The notes beneath the pieces are model-generated. The model did not search any database. It saw only the letters and a program-made list of their open reading frames with translations, and was not told the origin of the DNA. A program made the translations under genes and the position numbers. Shown piece after piece: positions 15,569 through 22,351 of a stretch of DNA of 36,343 bases. The number at the start of each line of letters is the position of its first letter. The first letter of the stretch is position 1. The DNA comes from Candidatus Poribacteria bacterium (GTDB lineage Bacteria; Poribacteria; WGA-4E; WGA-3G): assembly GCA_022394775.1 (NCBI GenBank), contig JAGFCB010000196.1, positions 1 to 36,343 of the forward strand, in the 5' to 3' direction.

Positions 15569-16513
15569 ATGCGTATTCTTTTTATGGGGACCAGTGAGTT
15601 CGCTATGCCAGCACTCAGAGAGCTGGTCACTCACAAGTTTGAAATCATTGGTGTTGTCACACAACCTGACCGGCCGAGTGGACGCGGAAAACGGCTGAGT
15701 GCTCCACCTGTTAAAATCGTCGCAACAGAATATAATTTACCGATCTACCAACCTGAAAAAGTGAGAGAGCCAGGGTTTCTACGCATCCTTGAACGCCTCG
15801 CACCAGACGTAATTATCGTTGCCGCTTTCGGTCAACTTCTACCACAAACCGTTTTGGATATTCCGCCGTGCGGGACTATCAATTTACATCCGTCCCTACT
15901 CCCGAAATATCGGGGGGCGGCACCCATTCAATGGGCGTTGATTAACGGGGAAACCGAAACGGGTGTAACACTTATGTTATTAGATGCAGGCGAGGATACT
16001 GGCGATGTTATTTCTACTGTCTCTATTCCAATTCGAGATGAAGATACCGCATTCACATTAACAGAACAGTTAGCGGAACTTGGCGCGAGTCAGCTTGTCC
16101 AGTTTTTGACGGATATGCCAATCGGGACCCCGCCACCAGCGACACCTCAGAACGACGCGACGGCAACGCATGCACCACGTCTCACAAAAGAGATCGGACA
16201 CATCGACTGGCATCAACCTGCAACAACGATTCATAATCTTGTAAGGGGCACCGCGATCTGGCCCGGTGCTTATACCTTCTTTCGGGACAATCTCCGACTC
16301 AAGATTATTAGTTGTCAACCGCTTCCACAGATGCTCGCTGCCCCTGCTGGGACGCTGGAAATAGTTGAGAAACGAAAGCTACTCGTTGCAACAGCAGAAG
16401 GAACGCTACAACTCCTGAAAATTCAACCGGCGACCAAGAAGGTTATGGAAGCGGACGATTTTATTAACGGTTATCAGTTAGAGACCGGCGAACAATTTTT
16501 GACAGTATCATAA
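15569..16513 (+). CDS. fmt: Methionyl-tRNA formyltransferase
   Basis: Fmt formylates initiator Met-tRNA with 10-formyltetrahydrofolate. The 314-residue length is standard. MRILFMGTSEFAMPAL opens the N-terminal Rossmann domain, NLHPSLLPKYRGAAPIQWAL holds the catalytic Asn and His, and AGEDTGDVIS the catalytic Asp. The C-terminal OB-like domain (from about residue 205) binds tRNA. No clear Shine-Dalgarno precedes the ATG; the leader resembles the degenerate 'AACTGATAACCG' repeats seen elsewhere in the window. The PASTA gene starts four bases after its stop. Confidence 0.95.
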   Translation: MRILFMGTSEFAMPALRELVTHKFEIIGVVTQPDRPSGRGKRLSAPPVKIVATEYNLPIYQPEKVREPGFLRILERLAPDVIIVAAFGQLLPQTVLDIPPCGTINLHPSLLPKYRGAAPIQWALINGETETGVTLMLLDAGEDTGDVISTVSIPIRDEDTAFTLTEQLAELGASQLVQFLTDMPIGTPPPATPQNDATATHAPRLTKEIGHIDWHQPATTIHNLVRGTAIWPGAYTFFRDNLRLKIISCQPLPQMLAAPAGTLEIVEKRKLLVATAEGTLQLLKIQPATKKVMEADDFINGYQLETGEQFLTVS

Positions 16514-16517
16514 AATT

Positions 16518-17498
16518 ATGAATAGCCTTAATAATACTCTATTTGCTATTGTCAAAGTTTCACTCTACTTCCTGATTTTATCAGGTATCATCGCGCTCTT
16601 AATCATTTTCGTGGTTATTCCAAGATGGGTTCGGACAGAGGAGGTACTTGTACCAAACATTATGGGTAGGACCTACTATGAAGCTGTCCCTATCCTTGAT
16701 AAAGAAGGGCTTCGACCTGCGAAGAAGATTCTGGAGGCAAGTAGCGATGCCCCGAAAGGTGAAATCATCGCCCAAGATCCAGAGGCAAATTTTAGAATTA
16801 AGTCCTATCAACCTGTTAAAATTACAGTCAGTATCGGGGCAGAATTGGCACCTGTTCCCTCTGTCATCGGTAAATCGCAGGATGCGGCTTTTGATACGCT
16901 CGAAGCTGCCGGTTTTCGTCGAAATCGGGTCGCCAAAGTCCACTCTGAAACTCACCTACAAGATACGGTCATCTCACAAACCCCGCCAGAAGGTGGTGGT
17001 CAGCGACGCGGAACACCCGTTAACCTCTTGATAAGTTTAGGACCTGCCCCAAAATCCATTCAACTCCCGAACTTCCAAGGTCAACCCGCTACGGACGTAC
17101 TTGTTGCTTTGGAAACAGCCGGGCTAAATGTTGAAACTGAATATAGTTCACACCCTAAAATCCCAAAAGGCACAATTATTACACACAAACCGGTAGGCGG
17201 TGTAATACTGAAAACAGGAGACTTGGTACTCCTCGAAATCAGTGGGCAAGCGGAGGACAAGAACATTGGTAGGTTGCTACCCTTTGAATACTATGTTAGT
17301 GAAGAAGGAGATCAAAATCTATCGCGCCACATCAGGATCATTATAATTGATGATTCAGGTGAACGCGTTGAAGTTGACCAGCATTACTCACCCGACACAG
17401 TGATTAACCTTGAGCAAAAAGGGGTCAGGGTCTTTGGACACACACAGGTGGTTGTCTTCGAGAACGGGGAAAAAGCACTTGAAAGGATTTATAAATAA
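16518..17498 (+). CDS. Membrane-anchored PASTA-domain protein (no kinase domain)
   Basis: The 326-residue protein has one N-terminal membrane helix (about residues 12-34) and then three PASTA repeats: VPNIMGRTYYEAVPILDKEG (from about 43), VPSVIGKSQDAAFDTLEAAG (from about 113) and LPNFQGQPATDVLVALETAG (from about 183). PASTA domains bind muropeptides and the beta-lactam-like ends of peptidoglycan. The usual Ser/Thr kinase or PBP partner domain is missing. A C-terminal domain of about 80 residues (from about 250) is unrecognised. It lies between fmt and rpe, as free-standing PASTA genes do in several phyla. A wall-sensing or scaffold role is inferred. Confidence 0.88.
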   Translation: MNSLNNTLFAIVKVSLYFLILSGIIALLIIFVVIPRWVRTEEVLVPNIMGRTYYEAVPILDKEGLRPAKKILEASSDAPKGEIIAQDPEANFRIKSYQPVKITVSIGAELAPVPSVIGKSQDAAFDTLEAAGFRRNRVAKVHSETHLQDTVISQTPPEGGGQRRGTPVNLLISLGPAPKSIQLPNFQGQPATDVLVALETAGLNVETEYSSHPKIPKGTIITHKPVGGVILKTGDLVLLEISGQAEDKNIGRLLPFEYYVSEEGDQNLSRHIRIIIIDDSGERVEVDQHYSPDTVINLEQKGVRVFGHTQVVVFENGEKALERIYK

Positions 17499-17521
17499 TA
17501 TCAAAACGAAGGAGCATATAA

Positions 17522-18181
17522 ATTCATACCCCTAAAATTGCACCCTCATTGCTTGCTGCAGACTTCAGCCGCTTTGGTGAAGAGACCAAACGGATGGTTG
17601 ATGCTGGCGCGGATATGCTGCATTTCGATGTAATGGACGGAGCGTTTGTACCGAACTTTGGTATCAGTCCGCCTTTCATTGCTGCTGTTCGCCAAATAAC
17701 CCCGATTCCATTTGATGTTCACATTATGGTGACACATCCTCTCCGTTATATTGATGCACTTGCTGAAGCAGGGGCTGACCTCATTACGTTTCACATCGAA
17801 AGTGCTGATGCGCCAAGTGAAGTTATTTCAGCCATCAAAGCCCACGGGCTTAAACCTGGATTAGCCTTTTCACCTAAAACGCCGACTACCGCAGTCATTC
17901 CGTACCTTTCAGAGATTAACTTGGTCCTGCCTATGAGTGTTGAACCTGGATTTGGTGGGCAAACCTTTCAACACGGGACGCTTGGGAAAATAGCGGAATT
18001 GCATCAAATCCTCCAAAAATCGAAGCAACCCATTGACATTTCCGTTGATGGCGGTGTAACGACCGAAATCGCACCGCTCGCCATTCGCCAAGGCGCGACG
18101 CTTCTCGTCGCAGGTACTGCTATCTTCCGCAGTCAACAGCCAGAAACAGTTGTTGAAAAACTTCGCACAGGCACAACCTAA
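17522..18181 (+). CDS. rpe: Ribulose-phosphate 3-epimerase, probable AUU start
   Basis: Rpe interconverts ribulose 5-phosphate and xylulose 5-phosphate in the pentose phosphate pathway. Metal ligands are visible in LHFDVMDGAFVPNF (His, Asp), FDVHIMVTHP (His) and ISVDGGVT (Asp); EPGFGGQTF is the phosphate loop. The family N-terminus (K-I-A-P-S-L-L-A-A-D-F) is encoded upstream of the first standard start, TTG at 17549, which would remove the conserved Ser. The frame is closed by a TAA at 17519-17521, so the only suitable codon is ATT at 17522, seven bases after GGAG (17511-17514). That gives 219 residues, the normal size. rsmE follows after 12 bases. Confidence 0.93.
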   Translation: MHTPKIAPSLLAADFSRFGEETKRMVDAGADMLHFDVMDGAFVPNFGISPPFIAAVRQITPIPFDVHIMVTHPLRYIDALAEAGADLITFHIESADAPSEVISAIKAHGLKPGLAFSPKTPTTAVIPYLSEINLVLPMSVEPGFGGQTFQHGTLGKIAELHQILQKSKQPIDISVDGGVTTEIAPLAIRQGATLLVAGTAIFRSQQPETVVEKLRTGTT

Positions 18182-18193
18182 GGCATCGTTTGA

Positions 18194-18934
18194 ATGATGC
18201 ACACTTTCTATGTTCCGCCGCCTCAGATCCAAGCCGATGTCGCAATAATTACCGGTTCAGAACAGCACCATCTCCGCAACGTCCTTCGTATGACCTCCGG
18301 TGAGACGATCCGAGTTATTGATGGACAGGGCAATATTTACACAGCGGAAGTGCTGAATACGGACACAAATCCGGTTTCAAGTGCAGCCCGAATTCTCACC
18401 CACGAATTTCACCCGCAGGTACTACCTTCGCTTACGCTATTCCAAGGGCTGCCGAAAAATGATAAGATGACGTTGATTCTCCAAAAAACCACGGAACTCG
18501 GAATCACACAGATTGTGCCAATGTACTCAGCGCACGCCTTACAAAAACCGAGCCAAAATCGCTATGAACGCTGGCATCGTGTTGTTATCTCCGCGACGAA
18601 GCAGTGTAAACGCGCGTGGTTGCCAGAACTCTGTGAGCCACAGACCTTTGAGGCATCTCTCGCGCAATCCGAAAAATTTTCACACCGCTTAATTCTCAAC
18701 CCACAAACTGAACAGGAATCACGAACACAGCATATCAAGACAGTTTTGCGAGAAACACCGCAGGCAACTGCTATCGCGTTTTTTGTCGGTCCGGAGGGAG
18801 GTTTCTCAAATCAAGAAGTCGCCACCGCAGTTGAAAATGGATGCATTCCGGTAACGCTCGGCACGAACATCTTACGAACAGAAACCGCTGCAATCGTCGC
18901 CGTCGCTGTCGCAGCCTATGAATATCAGCTGTAG
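18194..18934 (+). CDS. rsmE: 16S rRNA m3U1498 methyltransferase RsmE
   Basis: RsmE is a SPOUT-fold SAM-dependent enzyme that methylates U1498 of 16S rRNA. The 246-residue protein has the N-terminal PUA-like part (EQHHLRNVLRM, about residues 23-33), and the C-terminal knot with FFVGPEGGFSNQEV and LGTNILRTETAAI, both hallmark motifs. LILQKTTELGITQIVPM is also typical. It is the last gene of the yggS-to-rsmE run. Two adjacent ATG codons (18194 and 18197) are both usable. Confidence 0.95.
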   Translation: MMHTFYVPPPQIQADVAIITGSEQHHLRNVLRMTSGETIRVIDGQGNIYTAEVLNTDTNPVSSAARILTHEFHPQVLPSLTLFQGLPKNDKMTLILQKTTELGITQIVPMYSAHALQKPSQNRYERWHRVVISATKQCKRAWLPELCEPQTFEASLAQSEKFSHRLILNPQTEQESRTQHIKTVLRETPQATAIAFFVGPEGGFSNQEVATAVENGCIPVTLGTNILRTETAAIVAVAVAAYEYQL

Positions 18935-18971
18935 ACGAAATCTTCCGTAATGCTGAATTGGCGAAGGTGAC

Positions 18972-19014
18972 AGGCATCTGAGTCAACACGTTCTTTACTG
19001 ACGACTGAATGCCT
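18972..19014. other. Imperfect hairpin after rsmE
   Basis: AGGCAT (18972-18977) pairs with ATGCCT (19009-19014), with an inner AGTC/GACT extension. An A-run rather than a T-run follows, so it is a weak terminator candidate on the plus strand. Confidence 0.35.
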
Positions 19015-19027
19015 CTAAAAAAATTTA

Positions 19028-19056
19028 TTGACAAACTTCCGTATTTTTCATAAAAT
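19028..19056 (+). promoter_or_regulatory. Near-consensus promoter directly before the M20 gene
   Basis: TTGACA (19028-19033) and TAAAAT (19051-19056) are separated by exactly 17 bases. The expected start of transcription is at about 19062-19065, which coincides with the ATG at 19065, so the mRNA may have no leader. Confidence 0.7.
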
Positions 19057-19064
19057 TCTTGACT

Positions 19065-20189
19065 ATGGATGCCAAAGAATTAACCAAAACCCTCATTGGG
19101 TATAATACAGTTAGTCCACTCAGCAACGTTGAGGTCATGGATTTTCTTACGGAGACGTTGGAATCCATTGGCTGTGAGGTGGAGCGGGTTGCGTACAAAG
19201 ACCCTGCAGGTGTACTGAAGGTAAATCTCATCGGACGCAAAGGACCGGAGAACGGTGCGCGCGGGCTTGCGCTGCTCGGGCACATAGATACTGTTCCCGC
19301 TATCGGTTGGTCGATGGATCCGTTTGAGGCACGGATTGCTGATGAGAAAATGTACGGCAGGGGTAGTTGTGATATGAAGGGCAGTGTCGCTTGTATGATT
19401 GAGGTTGCATCACACTATGCAGCATCGGATCTAAAGGCACCGCTCTATGTCGTCATCACCGCGGATGAAGAGGTGGGCTACCTCGGGGCAATTGCAGTTG
19501 CCGAGAAGTCGCAGATGTTCAAACAGCACGGCTTTCCGAAGTATGGGGTCGTCGGTGAACCGACAGAACTCCATGCGGTATATGCCCACAAAGGGACTGT
19601 CCGCTTTACTGCCACAGCACACGGGCGTGCAGCGCACAGCAGTACAGGCGAAGGGGACAACGCGAACCTAAAGTTAATTCCGTTTCTCGCAGAAATGCGG
19701 GATATTTATTACGAATTGACAACCAATACTCGGTATTTCAACGATGAATTCACACCAGCTTTTACGGATTGGAATATCACTATCAGTGATGGCGAGTGTT
19801 CAGGGAATATTACTTCGCCTTTAAGCGTGTGTTGTATCAACTACCGTCCGATGCCTGGGGATGATGCACAGGTATGGATAGACCGCGCGCGGCACTCGGC
19901 TGAAAAGCATGGGTTAATATTCGATTTGTATATTAATGCGCCGCCGGTACGCACGCCACCCGATGCCGAGATTATCCAAGCAGCACTTGAAATAACCGGA
20001 GAAGCCGCACCTCAAACCGTCGCCTATGGCACCGATGCTGCTGTCTTCGCACAGCACATGGAGACTGTCATTATCGGACCTGGCAGTATTCTACAGGCGC
20101 ATACAGTGGATGAGTGGATGGCGTTGGACCAATTCCCACAAGGGGTTTCAATCTTTAGTCAGTTTGTGGATCGGTTTTGTGTGGCTTAG
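19065..20189 (+). CDS. M20-family metallopeptidase/deacylase (ArgE/DapE type)
   Basis: The family hydrolyses N-acyl amino acids or related amides with two zinc ions. The 374-residue protein has LLGHIDTVP (His and Asp ligands), YGRGSCDMKGS (bridging Asp), TADEEVG (catalytic Glu and ligand), GEPTEL and the C-terminal His ligand in AHTVDEWM; the dimerisation domain lies at about 175-285. Acetylornithine deacetylase or succinyl-diaminopimelate desuccinylase activity fits, but the exact substrate is not certain. The ATG at 19065 is chosen because a near-consensus promoter places the mRNA start there; no ribosome-binding site exists. Its 3' end overlaps the convergent moaE by 35 bases. Confidence 0.9.
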   Translation: MDAKELTKTLIGYNTVSPLSNVEVMDFLTETLESIGCEVERVAYKDPAGVLKVNLIGRKGPENGARGLALLGHIDTVPAIGWSMDPFEARIADEKMYGRGSCDMKGSVACMIEVASHYAASDLKAPLYVVITADEEVGYLGAIAVAEKSQMFKQHGFPKYGVVGEPTELHAVYAHKGTVRFTATAHGRAAHSSTGEGDNANLKLIPFLAEMRDIYYELTTNTRYFNDEFTPAFTDWNITISDGECSGNITSPLSVCCINYRPMPGDDAQVWIDRARHSAEKHGLIFDLYINAPPVRTPPDAEIIQAALEITGEAAPQTVAYGTDAAVFAQHMETVIIGPGSILQAHTVDEWMALDQFPQGVSIFSQFVDRFCVA

Positions 20190-20616
20190 GCGCGTCGAAA
20201 AAGACAGCATCCGGTTTCACCCATTCCGTTTCACCGTCTGCCCATATTTCGCGCTTCCAGATAGGGACAATCTGCTTGAGGCGGTCCATGGCGTATTTGC
20301 AGGCTTCAAACCCGTCTTTGCGATGCGGGGACGCGACTGCTACTGCCACGCTCACCTCGCCGATCTCTAACTTTCCCACGCGGTGAACCATTGCAACGCG
20401 GGGAATCCCCCATTTTTCGGAGATTTCCTGCGCAATTTCTGCCATCTTCTTCTCCGCCATCGGTGGATATGCTTCATATTCCAGACATCTTACCGCTCTG
20501 CCATCAGTGTTATTACGGACAGTGCCAAAAAACAGCACGACTGCGCCAGCATCCGGTCCTTCCACCGCTTCGCGGACTTCTGCACCGGTGATAACTTCGG
20601 TGGTTATTTTAAACAT
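20155..20616 (-). CDS. moaE: Molybdopterin synthase catalytic subunit MoaE
   Basis: MoaE transfers sulfur from the MoaD thiocarboxylate to precursor Z, making molybdopterin. The 153-residue protein has GAVVLFFGTVRNNTDGR (about residues 24-40), LEYEAYPPMAEKKM and the catalytic stretch HRKDGFEACKYAMDRLK with VPIWKREIW. It overlaps moaD by eight bases, and its Shine-Dalgarno AGGAGGT (plus strand 20621-20627) is made of the Gly-Gly codons of moaD. The 3' end overlaps the convergent M20 gene by 35 bases. The molybdoenzyme at 29507-33481 is a likely user of the product. Confidence 0.93.
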   Translation of the reverse strand: MFKITTEVITGAEVREAVEGPDAGAVVLFFGTVRNNTDGRAVRCLEYEAYPPMAEKKMAEIAQEISEKWGIPRVAMVHRVGKLEIGEVSVAVAVASPHRKDGFEACKYAMDRLKQIVPIWKREIWADGETEWVKPDAVFFDAPKPHKTDPQTD

Positions 20617-20863
20617 CGAGACCTCCTGTGACAGGTGGAATCAATGCTACCTCATCCCCTTCTGAAAGTTCAGTGTTCTCAGTGGCATATTCCCAATTGA
20701 CAGACATTTGCATCACTTCATAGAACTCAGCGATTTCGGGCCACTCTTCCTCAAGTCTTTGTAAAATTGTTTTCACAGTGGCACCTTCTGGAAGGTCCAT
20801 CTCTTCTTCAGATCTGTCTAACATTTCGTGGCATACGGCAAAGTATTTGACTGTGACGTTCAT
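20609..20863 (-). CDS. moaD: MoaD/ThiS-family sulfur carrier with a C-terminal extension
   Basis: MoaD is a ubiquitin-fold protein whose C-terminal Gly-Gly is adenylated and thiocarboxylated to carry sulfur for molybdopterin synthesis. The 84-residue protein has the fold's pattern (MNVTVKYFAV, LPEGATVKTILQRL, LSEGDEVALIPPVTGG). Unusually it continues after Gly-Gly with Leu-Asp-Val before the stop. The extension arises because the reading frame passes through the spacer and start of moaE. Three residues beyond the Gly-Gly would block activation unless removed, so a protease of the JAMM/Mec+ type, as known for other extended ThiS-like carriers, may be needed. A family-G leader precedes the ATG. 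Confidence 0.9.
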   Translation of the reverse strand: MNVTVKYFAVCHEMLDRSEEEMDLPEGATVKTILQRLEEEWPEIAEFYEVMQMSVNWEYATENTELSEGDEVALIPPVTGGLDV

Positions 20864-20871
20864 AAAGTTTC

Positions 20872-20889
20872 CTCTTCAACAGATTTTAG
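20872..20889 (-). repeat. Shared leader module, copy 2 (family G), before moaD
   Basis: The minus strand reads CTAAAATCTGTTGAAGAG directly before the moaD start. It matches the leader of the ABC-2 permease at 1191-1209 except for one inserted base, and it supplies GAAGAGGAA as ribosome-binding site. Confidence 0.6.
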
Positions 20890-21027
20890 CGGTTAACAGC
20901 ATCCTAACTGCCCTAAAAGTATAACACAAAACTCGTTATAAAGCAAAATCGAAAAATATAAGAATGCCTTTTGTAGATGCGCGCACAACAGCATCTACTG
21001 GCAACTGACAACTATTCCTCTGAAAAC

Positions 21028-21130
21028 TATGGTAAAGCTTAGAATTAATTGGACACTCCGCACCGGCGAGGTTAGAAACCTCGCCTACCAGGGCGGGGCG
21101 AATGTCTATTTGTTTTTCTGGTTTACCATA
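21028..21130. mobile_element. MITE-like element, family B copy 1
   Basis: The ends TATGGTAAA (21028-21036) and TTTACCATA (21122-21130) are perfect inverted repeats; similarity continues imperfectly for about 30 bases, to GACA. The interior holds a perfect 9-bp hairpin, GGCGAGGTT-AGA-AACCTCGCC (21065-21085). AATTAATTGGACAC (21043-21056) is identical, in reverse orientation, to 34524-34537 of the second copy. Confidence 0.65.
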
Positions 21131-21133
21131 AAT

Positions 21134-21267
21134 AGGACTTACGCAGTCCTGTTTGCAGGCGGGGTTTAAAACCCTGAAGAAATACTTTCTTCGCATTGGA
21201 TTTTAGCGTTTGCAAAAACCCTGCAGTGCATCGGACGTTCGTTGTCATGGGAAAATGCGTAAGTCCT
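21134..21267. mobile_element. MITE-like element, family A copy 2
   Basis: A 134-base element with 12-bp perfect terminal inverted repeats, AGGACTTACGCA (21134-21145) and TGCGTAAGTCCT (21256-21267). It begins three bases after a family-B element. The ends match copy 1 at 1307-1407, the interior does not. It has no open frame of its own. Confidence 0.7.
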
Positions 21268-21279
21268 GCTAAAATTAAG

Positions 21280-21308
21280 TTGATTTTTATCGGAGATGCT
21301 GCTAAAAT
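21280..21308 (+). promoter_or_regulatory. Putative promoter of the lipoprotein gene
   Basis: TTGATT (21280-21285) and TAAAAT (21303-21308) are 17 bases apart, starting 12 bases after the MITE. Transcription would start near 21315, about 50 bases before the ATG. Confidence 0.55.
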
Positions 21309-21364
21309 AAGAAAAGCGTGTGAATGGCATTCACCTATTTTGGATGGAACGCAGGAGGTAAACT

Positions 21365-21970
21365 ATGAGACCGAAAGCGATTTATTATTTCATCGCCATG
21401 TTACTCGTCACGACTATGATGGCTTGTGGCGGCGACGATGACTCCGAACCGGAAGAAACAAAGACACCCACGACTACATCCTCACAACCAGCAGAGCCGG
21501 TAGTAGTTGAAAGAAACATTGATTTCGCCGCTGAAGAAGAAGCAATTCGCGAACTTTATGCCGTATACGCTACTGCCCATGGCGACGAGGATGTTGATAC
21601 ACTCACTGACGTTTTTCTCAAAAGCGAAAATAAAGACATTTTTACCGCTTGGACGTTTTGGGCTGGCACTTTTGAAAAAAATGAGGGCGCGAACGCAGTA
21701 TCGAATGCGTGGGAAGGAATCTTCCGACTCCGTCAAGGAAACGTAACTGTTGACATCACCTATATCGCTATTGATAGCCGAGGCAAAGATGCTGTCTTGC
21801 GAGGCGAATATAAATGGGGCAATCAAGGCGGAGATCTAATTTCCGCACTGAGAAAGGATGGCAGTGACTGGAAAATTCGTGCTATTGATTACACCGGCGG
21901 AAAACATGGCAAGCAGGTCAAAGACCTAAATAAGCCAGCACATGTCTTCGGAGAAATTGCTGAAGAATAA
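21365..21970 (+). CDS. Lipoprotein with an NTF2/SnoaL-like domain
   Basis: The 201-residue protein has a lipoprotein signal (lipobox TMMACG, Cys at about residue 21) and a Thr/Pro/Glu-rich linker. The rest (about 55-185) resembles the SnoaL/NTF2-like fold: an initial helix EEEAIRELYAVYATAHGDED, then strands and ITYIAIDSRGKDAVLRGEY, ending in WKIRAIDYTGG. Function is unknown; such domains bind small ligands or act as structural units. AGGAGG precedes the ATG. folB follows 24 bases later in the same direction but is functionally unrelated. Confidence 0.75.
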   Translation: MRPKAIYYFIAMLLVTTMMACGGDDDSEPEETKTPTTTSSQPAEPVVVERNIDFAAEEEAIRELYAVYATAHGDEDVDTLTDVFLKSENKDIFTAWTFWAGTFEKNEGANAVSNAWEGIFRLRQGNVTVDITYIAIDSRGKDAVLRGEYKWGNQGGDLISALRKDGSDWKIRAIDYTGGKHGKQVKDLNKPAHVFGEIAEE

Positions 21971-21994
21971 GGTTAACAGCAAACTTCGCGAAAA

Positions 21995-22351
21995 ATGGAC
22001 AAACTCATTATCAAAGGTATTCGATTCCATGGCCACCACGGTGTCCCAGAAGCAGAGCGGCACGTTGGTGGTCATTATGAAGTCGATGCCACTTTAGGGT
22101 GTCCGCTTGGCAACCCCGGCAATACCGATGCCCTCACAGACACGATCAATTACGCCGAAGTCGTTTCATGTATCGTTGAGATTGGGACACAGCAGTCGTT
22201 TCAACTCATTGAGGCACTCGCCGAAAAAATGGCTGCCGTAATTTTAGAACAGTTCGCAGTAGATGCGGTGCATCTCATCGTCAAGAAACTGCGTCCACCG
22301 ATAGAACAACCGATTGACTATTTCGCCGTTGAGATTTCCCGTAATGCGTAA
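21995..22351 (+). CDS. folB: Dihydroneopterin aldolase
   Basis: FolB splits 7,8-dihydroneopterin to 6-hydroxymethyl-dihydropterin in folate synthesis. The 118-residue protein begins MDKLIIKGIRFHGHHGVPE, the canonical start with the FxGxHG-like loop; DTINYAEVV and FQLIEALAEKMA carry the conserved Tyr and the pterin-binding Glu; IVKKLRPPIEQPIDYFAVEI is the C-terminal strand with the catalytic Lys. No Shine-Dalgarno is evident. It overlaps the next gene by eight bases. Confidence 0.93.
   Translation: MDKLIIKGIRFHGHHGVPEAERHVGGHYEVDATLGCPLGNPGNTDALTDTINYAEVVSCIVEIGTQQSFQLIEALAEKMAAVILEQFAVDAVHLIVKKLRPPIEQPIDYFAVEISRNA

Larger units (their letters stand above)
20890..21364. other. Intergenic block of repeats and a promoter
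   Basis: No gene was seen. Two MITE-like elements lie almost end to end (21028-21130 and 21134-21267), then a promoter (21280-21308) serves the lipoprotein gene. A CAACTGACAACT fragment of a common repeat occurs at about 21002. Confidence 0.6.
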
